DNA from: Zoogloeaceae bacterium G21618-S1
GTDB taxonomy: Bacteria; Pseudomonadota; Gammaproteobacteria; Burkholderiales; Rhodocyclaceae
NCBI GenBank assembly: GCA_027214125.1
Contig: JAPWHF010000019.1
Span: forward strand, 1 to 61,179
Reading direction: 5' to 3'
Length of the DNA stretch: 61,179 nt
A program made the translations under genes and the position numbers. The notes beneath the pieces were generated by a model. It made no database searches and was not told where the DNA came from. It saw only the letters and a program-made list of their open reading frames with translations. Shown one piece after another: positions 1 through 8,541 of the stretch (its first letter is position 1; each line of letters starts with the position of its first letter).

Positions 1-2
1 AG

Positions 3-77
3 CTGGGCGATCCGTTCCGTCGTGATGCACTGTCCAAGCCGGTGCGTTTCCTTGATAAGTACAAAGACTACGTTTGA
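3..77 (+). CDS. xsc: 3' end of probable sulfoacetaldehyde acetyltransferase (partial)
   Basis: Only the last 24 codons and the TGA stop are present; the gene enters from the left edge. The tail contains DPFRRDAL and ends in LDKYKDYV. The assignment to Xsc, the thiamine-diphosphate enzyme that splits sulfoacetaldehyde with phosphate into acetyl phosphate and sulfite, rests mainly on context: the next genes are phosphate acetyltransferase and a TauE/SafE exporter, the classic xsc-pta neighbourhood. The tail agrees with my memory of Xsc C-termini, but 24 residues cannot prove it. Another thiamine-diphosphate or acyl-CoA enzyme is possible. Confidence 0.6.
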   Translation: MGDPFRRDALSKPVRFLDKYKDYV

Positions 78-141
78 GAGTCGCTCTGACCGTATTTCTC
101 CTCCCGCCTCGCCCCACCCTCGCATAACGGGGTAGAGGCTT

Positions 142-193
142 TGCCGGAACGTCAGCATCTTTCCCCCGATGCATCGTTCCGGCATATTTTTTT
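142..193 (+). terminator. strong hairpin with T tract between xsc and pta
   Basis: A perfect 10-bp inverted repeat (TGCCGGAACG at 142-151, CGTTCCGGCA at 175-184) encloses a second 5-bp pair (GCATC 155-159, GATGC 168-172). It is followed by TATTTTTTT at 185-193. This has all features of a Rho-independent terminator, yet it lies between two genes expected to be co-transcribed, so it may attenuate pta and tauE or mark a processing site. Confidence 0.8.
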
Positions 194-241
194 CCGTTGG
201 CTGACGGGCTCACCCGCCACCCGACACTGGAGCTGATGATC

Positions 242-1255
242 ATGAAAGCACTGAATCGCATCATCGAGCAGGCCCGCAAAGCGCCGGGCCGCATCGCCCT
301 TTCGGAAGGCGACGACCTGCGCGTCCTCACCGCGGCAGTCCGTGCCACCCAGCAAGGCATCGCCCGCATCATTCTGGTGGGCAGTCGCAGCAACACCGAA
401 GCACTCGCCGAAAAAGAAGGTTTGCCGCTGGACGACATCAGCTTTGTTGACCCGAGCGACTCCCCACTCATGCCCGAGCTGACCGACGCCCTGTTCGAGC
501 TGCGCCGCCACAAAGGCATGACCCGCGAACAAGCCGCTGAGCAAGCCGCCCAACCGCTGATCTGCGCCAACTTGCTGGTCAAGGCAGGCCACGCCGATGG
601 CACGGTGTCGGGCGCGGTGCATACCACGGGTGACGTGGTGCGCGCGGCCATCCAGATCCTGGGCGTGAAGCCCGGTTTCAAGCTGATCTCCAGCTTCTTC
701 CTGATGATGATGTGCGAGCCGTTTCACTCGCTCAAGGGCGGGCTGATCTTTTCGGACTGCGGGCTAGTGGTTGATCCGAATGCGGAAGAGTTGTCGGAAA
801 TCGCCATGGCCGCCGCCGACAGCGCGCGCGACCTGCTGATGGAAGAGCCGCGCGTGGCAATGCTATCGTTCTCCACACGCGGCAGCGCCCGACATGCGTC
901 CGTAGACAAGGTGGTCGACGCCGCGCGCCGCGTCAAAGCACAGCGCCCGAACATGGCCATTGACGAAGACGTGCAACTCGACGCCGCCATCGTCGCCGAA
1001 ATCGCCAACCGCAAGCTGCCGGACTCGCAAGTCAAGGGCAACGCCAACGTGCTGATTTTCCCCAATCTCGAAGCCGGCAACATCGGCTACAAGCTGGCCG
1101 AACGGGTCGGCGGCGCGGTGGCCATCGGCCCGCTCATGCAAGGCCTGAGCCTGCCCGCCAACGACCTGTCGCGCGGCTGCAGTGCGGAGGACGTGTTCCA
1201 TGTGATCGCCGTGACCGTGGTGCAAGGCCACAGCGCCGCCGCGGCCAAGGCCTGA
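242..1255 (+). CDS. pta: phosphate acetyltransferase
   Basis: This 337-residue protein is a single-domain PTA_PTB phosphotransacetylase, the usual length for the short form without the N-terminal regulatory domain. Family blocks are clear: ALSEGDDLRVLTAA near the start, the ADGTVSGAVHTTGDVVRA block in the middle, and GNANVLIFPNLEAGNIGYK near the C-terminus. It converts acetyl phosphate to acetyl-CoA in the cytoplasm. The ATG at 242 is chosen because GGAG lies 9 bases upstream; an ATG at 236 is too close to it. Next to probable xsc it would harvest acetyl phosphate from sulfoacetaldehyde. The tauE gene starts 6 bases after the stop. A phosphate butyryltransferase role is less likely. Confidence 0.93.
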   Translation: MKALNRIIEQARKAPGRIALSEGDDLRVLTAAVRATQQGIARIILVGSRSNTEALAEKEGLPLDDISFVDPSDSPLMPELTDALFELRRHKGMTREQAAEQAAQPLICANLLVKAGHADGTVSGAVHTTGDVVRAAIQILGVKPGFKLISSFFLMMMCEPFHSLKGGLIFSDCGLVVDPNAEELSEIAMAAADSARDLLMEEPRVAMLSFSTRGSARHASVDKVVDAARRVKAQRPNMAIDEDVQLDAAIVAEIANRKLPDSQVKGNANVLIFPNLEAGNIGYKLAERVGGAVAIGPLMQGLSLPANDLSRGCSAEDVFHVIAVTVVQGHSAAAAKA

Positions 1256-1260
1256 CCGGC

Positions 1261-2019
1261 ATGCCCGATCCCGCCCTCATCGCCCTGCTGGCCTTCTTCG
1301 CGATCGGTACCTATTTCCAGACCGTCACCGGTTTTGGACTGGGCATGATCGTGATGGGGGCGGCGAGCGGCTTTGATCTGGCGCCGCTGCCGGTGGTGGC
1401 GGCGGTGGTCAGCCTGATGGCGCTGATCAACAGCGCCATCGCGCTGCGCGGGAATCTGCATCTCATCGACTGGCCGGCGGCCCGCGCGGTGCTGATCGGC
1501 GTGGTGCCGGCGATTGTCGCCGGCGTGCTGCTGCTCGACTATCTCAGCGTGGTCGCGGCCACCGCACTCAAGCTGCTGCTCGGCGTCGTGATCACCTACA
1601 GCGGCATCGTCTTTGCGCTACGCCCCACCCAGCTGGCCGAACGCTCGCCCAACCGCAGTTTCTTCGTCAGTGGCGTGCTCGCGGGTCTGTTTGGCGGCCT
1701 GTTCGGTATGGCCGGCCCCCCGGTGATCTTCCATTTCTATCGGCAACCGATGGAACTGCCCGCGGTGCGCAACATGCTGCTGCTGGTGTTCACCTTCACC
1801 TCGGCCAGCCGCACCGTGTTCGTCGGCGCCCAGGGTGGGCTCACCACCGAGGTCTGGCTACTCACCGGTTTTGCCTTCGTGCTGGTTGCTGGGGCTGCCT
1901 TTGCCGGACGACGCTACCCGCCCCCGGTCGCACCGACCACGCTCAGGCGCATCGCCTTCAGCGTGCTGATCCTGATAGGTCTGAGCCTGATCGCCTCCGC
2001 AGTCAGCGCCCTTCAGTAA
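1261..2019 (+). CDS. tauE: TauE/SafE-family sulfite/organosulfur exporter
   Basis: A 252-residue integral membrane protein with about eight hydrophobic segments. It shows the two TauE/SafE half-repeats, the first near VTGFGLGMIVMG (about residues 22-33) and the second near GVLAGLFGGLFGMAGPPVIF (about 139-158). The family exports sulfite or sulfonates. It starts 6 bases after pta and is probably translationally coupled to it. Downstream of xsc-pta the obvious job is removal of the toxic sulfite released by Xsc. Substrate is inferred from neighbours; the fold assignment is firm. Confidence 0.85.
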   Translation: MPDPALIALLAFFAIGTYFQTVTGFGLGMIVMGAASGFDLAPLPVVAAVVSLMALINSAIALRGNLHLIDWPAARAVLIGVVPAIVAGVLLLDYLSVVAATALKLLLGVVITYSGIVFALRPTQLAERSPNRSFFVSGVLAGLFGGLFGMAGPPVIFHFYRQPMELPAVRNMLLLVFTFTSASRTVFVGAQGGLTTEVWLLTGFAFVLVAGAAFAGRRYPPPVAPTTLRRIAFSVLILIGLSLIASAVSALQ

Positions 2020-2111
2020 ACCGCAGCATGCCCGATAACACCGGAAACCAGACGTCGATCTGGGCTTAACCCGAGTTGCGCTCAAGGCGCAGCCCAACGG
2101 AGACATGCATT

Positions 2112-3992
2112 GTGAAGATTTCCCATAAAGTCGGCATCGCCGCCGCGGCCGTCCTCTTCCTGACCGTCGGCATTCTCTCGCTGATCCAGGTCATGCAGTT
2201 GCGCAGCAGCCTGCAAAGCCAGGCCGAGTCGAGCATTTCGCAATCGGGTAGCGCGCTGGCGCGGCAGATCGAGAACTGGCTCAACGGCAAGCTGCAACTG
2301 ATCGACATGATGTCGCAAAGCGTGGACGCCGAATTCACGCCAGAGCACATCCAGCAAGTCTTCGACCAGCCGATTCTCAAAGAGCAATTCCTGCTGATCT
2401 TTGGTGGCCTGGAAGCCGACGGCGTACGCATCACCAACACCCAGAGCTGGAACCCGACCGGCTGGGACGCCCGCAAGCGGCCCTGGTATCCCGTGGCCAA
2501 GGACAGCCCCCGCGCCGCGCTCACCGAGCCCTATGCCGACGCGGCCACCGGTGAGATCCTGATCTCGGCCGTGGCCAAGCTGACCGACAAAGGCCAGTTC
2601 ATGGGCGCCTTCGGCGGCGATCTGAGCCTCAAGACCATATCGGAGGCGGTGAACGCGCTGGACCTCAATGGCGCGGGCCAGGCCTTCCTGATGGCGGGCA
2701 ACGGCAAAATCATTTCGCACCCGGACGCCAGCCGCAATGGCAAACCCTATGAGGAATTGTTCGACAACCAGCGCCCGGCGCTCCAGGCCACGCTGGCCAC
2801 AGTGCAAAGCGGCGGCAAGGAGTTGATGGTGTCCTTTACCCCGCTCACCCATCTGAAAGGCATGGAATGGTATCTCGGCATTGCGCTGGATAAAGCCGTG
2901 CTGATGCAGGAGGCGCAAGCGGCCACCGTGCGCGCGATCATCGGCACGGTCATCGGCGTGGTCCTCAGCATCATCGTGCTGGCCGCGCTGATGGGCCGCA
3001 TGCTCACCCCGCTGCAGCGCCTGCATCAGGCCCTGCAGGAGATCAACGGTGGCGCGGGCGACCTGACCCGCCGCCTGCCGGCCGATGGCAAGGACGAGGT
3101 CGCGCAGCTGTCGCAGGAGTTCAACCGCTTTGTTGAGTCACTGCAGTCGCTGATCGGCAACGTCATGGGCAAGGCCAGTCAGGTTAGCGAAGCCAGCTCG
3201 GAAACCTCCAGCCAGGTACAAACCGCGGCCGGCCGGCTCCACCGCCAGCTCGAAGAGCTCGATCAGCTCGCCGCTGAAATGGATGGCATGAACAGCACAG
3301 CGATCTCCGTGGCCGATCAGGCGGCCGCTGCCGCCCATGCCGCCCAGGCCGCCAACACCCAAACCGAGCAGGGCGTGAAAGTGGTCTCGCAGTCCTCGGA
3401 CGCGATCGGCCGCCTGGCCAATGACCTGAGCGACACGGGCCAGTCGATCAACAAGCTGGTGCAGCTGAGCAAGAACATCGACAGCATTCTGGCCAAGATC
3501 ACCGGCATTGCCGATCAGACCAACCTGCTGGCACTCAACGCGGCCATTGAAGCGGCGCGCGCAGGCGAGTCGGGGCGGGGTTTTGCGGTGGTGGCCGACG
3601 AGGTGCGCACCCTGGCCTCGCTCACGCAGGAGTCCACCGGCGAAATCCGCAACATCATCGAGCAGTTGCAAAGCGGCGTGACGCTTGCCGAGAACAACAT
3701 GCGCCAATGCAGCAAAACCGCCGTCCAGACCGTCGAAGACGCCAGCACGGCGAACACCATTCTTGGCGAAGTCAGAACGGCGATTACCCGAATCAACGAC
3801 TTGAATCTGCAGATCGCCGATAGCGCCAAGGCGCAAAGCACACGGGCCGGCGAGTTGAATCAGCGCACCGGCAGCATCCGCGACATCAGTCAGGAGGTTG
3901 CTGGCGGGGCGAAGACGCGGGTTGGTCTATGCGCCTCCATGGTCGAGCACATCGGCCAGCAAAACGCGCTGCTGGCGCGATTTAAAGTCTGA
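2112..3992 (+). CDS. methyl-accepting chemotaxis protein with dCache ligand domain
   Basis: A chemoreceptor of about 626 residues. Order: TM1 (about 9-30), periplasmic dCache domain (about 35-270), TM2 (about 273-295), HAMP, then a signalling domain whose hairpin tip is [20 protein letters not shown]. The GTG at 2112 is preferred because GGAG lies 9 bases upstream; the frame is open further upstream without a good ribosome site. The ligand pocket nearly matches the amino-acid-binding dCache signature (Y-x4-R-x-W-Y ... D): W118, R123, W125, Y126 and D143 are in register, but the first Tyr is Trp. It lies inside the sulfonate locus, so taurine, isethionate or a related compound is a plausible attractant (inference). 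The C-terminus lacks a CheR-tethering pentapeptide. Confidence 0.9.
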   Translation: MKISHKVGIAAAAVLFLTVGILSLIQVMQLRSSLQSQAESSISQSGSALARQIENWLNGKLQLIDMMSQSVDAEFTPEHIQQVFDQPILKEQFLLIFGGLEADGVRITNTQSWNPTGWDARKRPWYPVAKDSPRAALTEPYADAATGEILISAVAKLTDKGQFMGAFGGDLSLKTISEAVNALDLNGAGQAFLMAGNGKIISHPDASRNGKPYEELFDNQRPALQATLATVQSGGKELMVSFTPLTHLKGMEWYLGIALDKAVLMQEAQAATVRAIIGTVIGVVLSIIVLAALMGRMLTPLQRLHQALQEINGGAGDLTRRLPADGKDEVAQLSQEFNRFVESLQSLIGNVMGKASQVSEASSETSSQVQTAAGRLHRQLEELDQLAAEMDGMNSTAISVADQAAAAAHAAQAANTQTEQGVKVVSQSSDAIGRLANDLSDTGQSINKLVQLSKNIDSILAKITGIADQTNLLALNAAIEAARAGESGRGFAVVADEVRTLASLTQESTGEIRNIIEQLQSGVTLAENNMRQCSKTAVQTVEDASTANTILGEVRTAITRINDLNLQIADSAKAQSTRAGELNQRTGSIRDISQEVAGGAKTRVGLCASMVEHIGQQNALLARFKV

Positions 3993-3998
3993 GCACGC

Positions 3999-4014
3999 CG
4001 GGGGCCCGCCCCCG
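3999..4014. terminator. GC hairpin between convergent genes
   Basis: CGGGGG, a 4-base loop (CCCG) and CCCCCG form a compact 6-bp stem in the 24-base gap between the chemoreceptor stop and the IclR stop. There is no T run on either strand, so it is a weak candidate for a shared terminator. Confidence 0.35.
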
Positions 4015-4016
4015 CG

Positions 4017-4871
4017 TCACGCCTCGCGCGGCAGCAACACATCACGCATGAGTTCGGCAGCGGTGCGCATCTGCGGCACGTTGCCGAGCAAGTCCTCGAG
4101 CGACACGCGTGCGCTCGGCCCGTGGCAGGCGATGGCCGCCACCAGTTTGCCTTCGTGGTCGCGCACCGGCACGGCGACCGCGATCATGCCGCGCACGAAC
4201 TCCTCGTTGTCGATGCCGACGCCGCGCTTGGCAATGCGGTCCAGCTCGACCTCCAGCGCGGCCCGGTCAGTGATGGTGCGCGGCGACGAGCGCGGCAGCG
4301 GCATGTGCGCGAGCACCGCCTGCCGCTCAAGCAATGACATCGAGGCCAGAAACAGTTTGCCGCTGGCGGTGCAATGCATGGGCACCCAGGTGCCCGGCTG
4401 CACATGCATGCGCAGTGGCTCGGCCGTGTCGACCCGCTCGACGTAGAGCACCCGCCCGGCGTCGGGCACGGTGAGGTTGCAGGTCTCGCCCAGGCGCCGC
4501 ACCAACGCGCGCAGCACCGCCCGACACTCCCGGCGCATGTTCGACCCGCGCAAGGTGTTGAGCGCCAGCGACACCGAGCGCGTGCCGGTCACATAGCCGC
4601 GATCAGCCGGCATGTGCAACACATAACCCTGTGCCTCCATCGAATGGAGCAGACGCATCAATGTGCTCTTGGGCACCTGCATCTGAAGCGCCAGTTGCGC
4701 CAGCGTCAGCGGTTGCGGTGAGTGGGTCAGCAACTCCAGCACGGTGAGCGGGCGCAAGCGCCGGATGTCCTCATTGGACCCCGAGCTCGCCGCATCGTCC
4801 ACATCGTCAAAAACAGGTTCGATAGATGCTGCAGTGCGATTCTGGTTCGTCTCGTCCGGGTTTCGTTTCAT
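4017..4871 (-). CDS. IclR-family transcriptional regulator (IseR-like)
   Basis: A 284-residue IclR regulator. An N-terminal extension of about 35 residues precedes the winged helix-turn-helix (about 40-105, including TLAQLALQMQVPKSTLMRLL). The IclR effector domain (about 115-280) follows, with CNLTVPDAGRVLYVERVD and MHCTASGKLFLA blocks. The ATG at 4871 has AAGAGG just upstream. It is divergent from the GMC dehydrogenase gene across a 150-bp region holding a 15-bp palindrome, the standard layout for a local regulator. Isethionate clusters are known to carry a regulator called IseR; equating this gene with it is inference. Confidence 0.85.
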   Translation of the reverse strand: MKRNPDETNQNRTAASIEPVFDDVDDAASSGSNEDIRRLRPLTVLELLTHSPQPLTLAQLALQMQVPKSTLMRLLHSMEAQGYVLHMPADRGYVTGTRSVSLALNTLRGSNMRRECRAVLRALVRRLGETCNLTVPDAGRVLYVERVDTAEPLRMHVQPGTWVPMHCTASGKLFLASMSLLERQAVLAHMPLPRSSPRTITDRAALEVELDRIAKRGVGIDNEEFVRGMIAVAVPVRDHEGKLVAAIACHGPSARVSLEDLLGNVPQMRTAAELMRDVLLPREA

Positions 4872-4936
4872 TTCAGGCCTCTTGTGCGAATAGCGCTTGG
4901 CTTTTCATCTCACTGCCACAATAGTGCATCCAAGGA

Positions 4937-4966
4937 TTTATTGGAACGATACGTTTCATTTATAAC
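4937..4966 (+). promoter_or_regulatory. candidate promoter with IclR operator in the spacer
   Basis: The near-palindrome GGAACGATACGTTTC (4943-4957; GrAACG-ATA-CGTTyC) sits between a TTTATT -35-like hexamer (4937-4942) and TATAAC (4961-4966), spacing 18. The ATG of the dehydrogenase follows about 55 bases later. An IclR dimer bound here would cover the promoter spacer. The palindrome is visible; its role is inferred. Confidence 0.5.
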
Positions 4967-5021
4967 TAGATTTTCGGTAAGACACACCGTGTCATCGACC
5001 GAACCCCAGGAGACGAGATTC

Positions 5022-6620
5022 ATGTCCATCGACGTTGACTACATTGTGGTCGGTGCTGGCTCTGCCGGTTGCGTACTGGCCAATCGCCTGTCGGCCGATC
5101 CAGCCAACCGCGTATTGCTCCTCGAAGCGGGCGGTCCGGACAACAACCCGTGGATTCACATCCCGGTTGGTTACTTCAAGACCATGCACGACCCGAAGTA
5201 CGATTGGTGCTACAAGACCGAGGCCGATGCCGGCATCGCCGGGCGCCAGCTGCAGTGGCCGCGCGGCAAGGTATTGGGCGGCTCCAGCTCGCTCAACGGC
5301 CTGCTGTATGTACGCGGTCAGCACGAAGATTACGACCGCTGGGCTGCGCTGGGCAACGAAGGCTGGAGCTTTGCCGAGGTATTGCCCTACTTCAAGAAGT
5401 CCGAAGATCAGGAGCGCGGCGCGAGCGAGTACCACGGCGTCGGTGGCCCACTCAAGGTCTCTGACCTGCGCCTGCGCCGGCCGATCGCCGACCATTTCAT
5501 CGCGGCCGCCAAGGATATCGGCATCCCCTACAACGACGACTACAACGGCGCCACGCAGGAAGGCGTCGGCTATTTCCAGCAGACCGCCCACAAGGGCTTC
5601 CGCTGGAGTACGGCCAAGGGCTTCCTCAAGCCGGCGCGTAGCCGCGACAACCTGATCGTAGAAACCCGCGCGCAGACCACCCGCGTGCTGTTCGAAGGCA
5701 AGGTCGCCGTCGGCGTGGAGTACATGAAGGGCGGCAAGCTGCAGCAAGCCCGCGCCAAGGCCGAAGTCATTCTGGCCTCGGGCGCCATCGGCTCGCCGCA
5801 GATTTTGCAGAACTCGGGCGTCGGCCCGGCCGAGGTCTTGCGCAAGGCCGGTGTCGCGGTACATCACGATCTGCCCGGCGTCGGCGAAAACCTGCAAGAC
5901 CACCTGCAGGTCCGTCTGGTCCTCAAGACGCGCGAGCGCACGCTCAATGACGAGGTCAACAATCCGATCAACAAGCTGTGGATCGGCATGCAATACATGC
6001 TCAACCGCACCGGCCCGCTGACCCTCGCCGCCAGCCAGGTGGCGATCTTCACCCGCTCGGGCCCGAACGTGGATCGTCCGGACATCCAGTTCCACATGCA
6101 ACCGCTCAGCGCCGACAAGCCGGGCGAAGGCGCGCATCCCTTCTCGGCCTTCACCGCCTCGGTGTGCCAGCTGCGCCCATTCAGCCGCGGTCATGTGCGC
6201 ATCACCAGCGCCGATCCGTTCAAGTATCCGGCGATCCAGCCCAACTATCTGTCAGACGAGCGCGATCACCCGGTGGTGGTGGGTGGCATCAAGGTGGCCC
6301 GCGCCATTGCCGAGGCGCCCTCGCTCAAGAAACACATCATCGACGAGTTCGTGCCCGGCCGGCAGTTCCAGACCGACGACGAACTGCTCGACGCGGCCCG
6401 CCGATACAGCCAGTCCATTTACCACCCGGCCGGCACCTGCAAGATGGGGAATGACCCGATGGCGGTCGTCGACGCGCGCCTCAAGGTGCACGGACTGGGC
6501 AACCTGCGCGTGGTCGATGCCTCGATCATGCCGGAGCTGGTCTCGGGCAACACCAACGCGCCGACGATCATGATCGCCGAGAAAGCGGCGGACATGATCC
6601 TGGCCGACAACAAGCGCTGA
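5022..6620 (+). CDS. iseJ: GMC-family FAD dehydrogenase, probable isethionate dehydrogenase
   Basis: A 532-residue GMC oxidoreductase of the choline-dehydrogenase type. FAD-binding motif [15 protein letters not shown] lies at about residues 8-22. GMC signature 1 is near [18 protein letters not shown], signature 2 near [18 protein letters not shown], and the catalytic C-terminal block contains [10 protein letters not shown] and SGNTNAP. ATG 5022 has AGGAG 9 bases upstream. These enzymes oxidise primary alcohols and pass electrons to the respiratory chain. With xsc-pta, IclR and TRAP genes around it, oxidation of isethionate to sulfoacetaldehyde is the best guess. Choline or another alcohol remains possible, though no betaine-aldehyde dehydrogenase is nearby. 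Confidence 0.75.
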   Translation: MSIDVDYIVVGAGSAGCVLANRLSADPANRVLLLEAGGPDNNPWIHIPVGYFKTMHDPKYDWCYKTEADAGIAGRQLQWPRGKVLGGSSSLNGLLYVRGQHEDYDRWAALGNEGWSFAEVLPYFKKSEDQERGASEYHGVGGPLKVSDLRLRRPIADHFIAAAKDIGIPYNDDYNGATQEGVGYFQQTAHKGFRWSTAKGFLKPARSRDNLIVETRAQTTRVLFEGKVAVGVEYMKGGKLQQARAKAEVILASGAIGSPQILQNSGVGPAEVLRKAGVAVHHDLPGVGENLQDHLQVRLVLKTRERTLNDEVNNPINKLWIGMQYMLNRTGPLTLAASQVAIFTRSGPNVDRPDIQFHMQPLSADKPGEGAHPFSAFTASVCQLRPFSRGHVRITSADPFKYPAIQPNYLSDERDHPVVVGGIKVARAIAEAPSLKKHIIDEFVPGRQFQTDDELLDAARRYSQSIYHPAGTCKMGNDPMAVVDARLKVHGLGNLRVVDASIMPELVSGNTNAPTIMIAEKAADMILADNKR

Positions 6621-6690
6621 ACAGCGCGATACCTATAGCAGTTTTACAAGGGCAATCATGCCCGCCCTGCCACCCAGAGGAGACACTCAA

Positions 6691-7917
6691 ATGGCTAACG
6701 ACAACACTCTTGATCGTCGTGGATTCCTGCGCATTGCGAGTCGCTACGGTCTGACGTCAACCGCCTTTGCTGCGGCGACCGTCGCCGGCCCGCTAACACT
6801 CAGCAGCGTCGCCCACGCAGCCTCCAAAAACGCCGATGCACGTGCCGCCAGCACCCCGCTGGTGACGCTCAAGTTTGGCGCATCGGGTTTCAACGAAACC
6901 AACCTGAAGATTCAGGAGTCGGGGCAGCTGTGGTTCGCCCAGCAACTGGAGCAGCGCAGCAACGGCGCGATGAAGATCGAATTCATCGGCAGCAACGCCA
7001 TCTGCAACCAGCTCGACTGCGTCAAGAAAACGCAGCAAGGCATCGTCGACCTGTACTCCGCCAGCACACAGAACTCGGCCGGCTCTGCACCGTATTACAA
7101 CGTGCTCGACTTCGCATACATGTTCCCGTCGCGCGCGGCCCAGCACCACTTCTTCTATCACCCGAAGAGCGAGAAGCTGCTGCGCGAACCCTTGCGCAAG
7201 CTGCACAACATCCAGTTCCTCTACACCCACTGCGAGCTGCGCGGCATCATGCTGGGCAAGAAGTTCGCCGACAAGCCACTGGTCACCAGCGTCGATGACC
7301 TCGCCGGCACCAAGAACCGTGTCACCGGCACCCAGCTGGGCCGCATCGCCATGCAGTTGATGAATCTCAACCCGATCCCGCTCGCCTGGGAGGAAACCCT
7401 CGACGGCCTCAAGCAAGGCCTGATCGACGGCGCAGAAACCTGGATGGGCGCAGCCGCCTACGCCAACATGTCGCCGGTGCTGTCACAAGCGGTGGATCTG
7501 AAGTTCTTCTGCGGTACCGAACACACCGCCATGAACAACAAGACCTTCGAAAAACTGCCCTCCACGCTGCGCGACATCGTGATGGAAACGGCCTACGACG
7601 CGCAGCAATACACCCAGCGCGAACAGGAACGAGCGCTGATCGAAGTCGTCGGCGCGGTGCCCAATCCGGGTCCGAACACCGAATTCGGCAAGAACGGCGT
7701 GCGCGTTGCGACGCTGTCCGACGCCGAAATTCTCAAGGCCGAAAAGATGTGTTCGCCCGAGTACCAACCGAAGCCGTGGGAAGAGTGGCGCGAGCGTCTC
7801 AACAAGATGTCGGGCGGTCAGGATGTGTACAAGGAGATCTTCACCATCGCGCGCGAGATCCCCAAGGACCTGCCGGTTGCCGACGTGAAGCCGCGCCGCT
7901 GGTGGCAGAGCGCCTGA
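6691..7917 (+). CDS. iseK: TRAP transporter substrate-binding protein, Tat-exported (DctP family)
   Basis: A 408-residue DctP-type solute receptor. The N-terminus carries a twin-arginine motif (DRRGFLRIA, residues 6-14), a hydrophobic stretch and an AHAA cleavage region, so export of the folded protein through Tat is likely. The conserved TRAP block containing RVTGTQLGRIA and PLAWEETLDGLKQGLIDGAE is present. ATG 6691 is chosen for the strong AGAGGAGA ribosome site. It heads dctPQM genes 70 bases after the dehydrogenase. In marine isethionate degraders the TRAP system is called IseKLM; that name is applied by analogy. Confidence 0.75.
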   Translation: MANDNTLDRRGFLRIASRYGLTSTAFAAATVAGPLTLSSVAHAASKNADARAASTPLVTLKFGASGFNETNLKIQESGQLWFAQQLEQRSNGAMKIEFIGSNAICNQLDCVKKTQQGIVDLYSASTQNSAGSAPYYNVLDFAYMFPSRAAQHHFFYHPKSEKLLREPLRKLHNIQFLYTHCELRGIMLGKKFADKPLVTSVDDLAGTKNRVTGTQLGRIAMQLMNLNPIPLAWEETLDGLKQGLIDGAETWMGAAAYANMSPVLSQAVDLKFFCGTEHTAMNNKTFEKLPSTLRDIVMETAYDAQQYTQREQERALIEVVGAVPNPGPNTEFGKNGVRVATLSDAEILKAEKMCSPEYQPKPWEEWRERLNKMSGGQDVYKEIFTIAREIPKDLPVADVKPRRWWQSA

Positions 7918-7951
7918 TCGGCGCCTGACACCCCGCGCATCCCATCGCCCA

Positions 7952-7971
7952 GCCCCGGCGCAGACCGGGGC
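7952..7971 (+). other. intra-operon stem-loop after the binding-protein gene
   Basis: GCCCCGG (7952-7958) and CCGGGGC (7965-7971) form a 7-bp stem with a 6-base loop and no T run. Stem-loops at this place, after a binding-protein gene and before membrane subunits, often protect the upstream mRNA so the receptor is made in excess. Confidence 0.45.
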
Positions 7972-8003
7972 GGGCACTCCCCCCTGACTTCGGAGGCCAC
8001 CTC

Positions 8004-8537
8004 ATGTCTTTCCTGATGGCAATACTTCGGTGGCTGGACCGCCACGCCGAGCGCACGCTCATACTGATCGCCTACACCAGCATGGCCTTGATCATTGTGT
8101 ACGCGGTCTTCGAGCGTTACGTGTTCAGCACCCAGATTCCCTGGAGCTCCTCGATCCCGATCTACCTGTTTTTGTGGGTCACCTGGGTCGGCTGCGCCTA
8201 CAACGTCAACCAACGCACCCACCTCGTGTTCAACGAGTTTCGCCTGCGCATGTCCTACGGATGGCAGTTCGCCATGATGTGGCTGGACGCCATCCTGTGG
8301 ATCAGCTTCGGCTCCATGGTGGCCTGGTTCACCATCGAGCAGACCCAGTTGGCATACATGAACTTCGCCATCGTGCAGGGCACCGACAACATCATGCAGT
8401 GGTGGTTCTATCTCGCTACGCCGATCGGTTGGGGCCTGCTGATGTTCCGCGCGCTGCAGAACCTGATCGAAGACATCGGCCGTTATCGCCGCGGCGATCC
8501 CTTCCTGGTCGACATCCAGACCATCGGCGGAGACTGA
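8004..8537 (+). CDS. iseL: TRAP transporter small permease (DctQ family)
   Basis: A 177-residue membrane protein with four predicted helices, about residues 20-40, 52-70, 90-112 and 130-150. It has the DctQ pattern: an early aromatic segment (VYAVFERYVF), W-SSSIPIYLFLW in helix 2, and a charged cytoplasmic C-terminus. GGAGG lies ahead of the ATG. DctQ forms the membrane complex with DctM. The dctM gene starts 4 bases after its stop. Confidence 0.85.
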   Translation: MSFLMAILRWLDRHAERTLILIAYTSMALIIVYAVFERYVFSTQIPWSSSIPIYLFLWVTWVGCAYNVNQRTHLVFNEFRLRMSYGWQFAMMWLDAILWISFGSMVAWFTIEQTQLAYMNFAIVQGTDNIMQWWFYLATPIGWGLLMFRALQNLIEDIGRYRRGDPFLVDIQTIGGD

Positions 8538-8541
8538 GACC

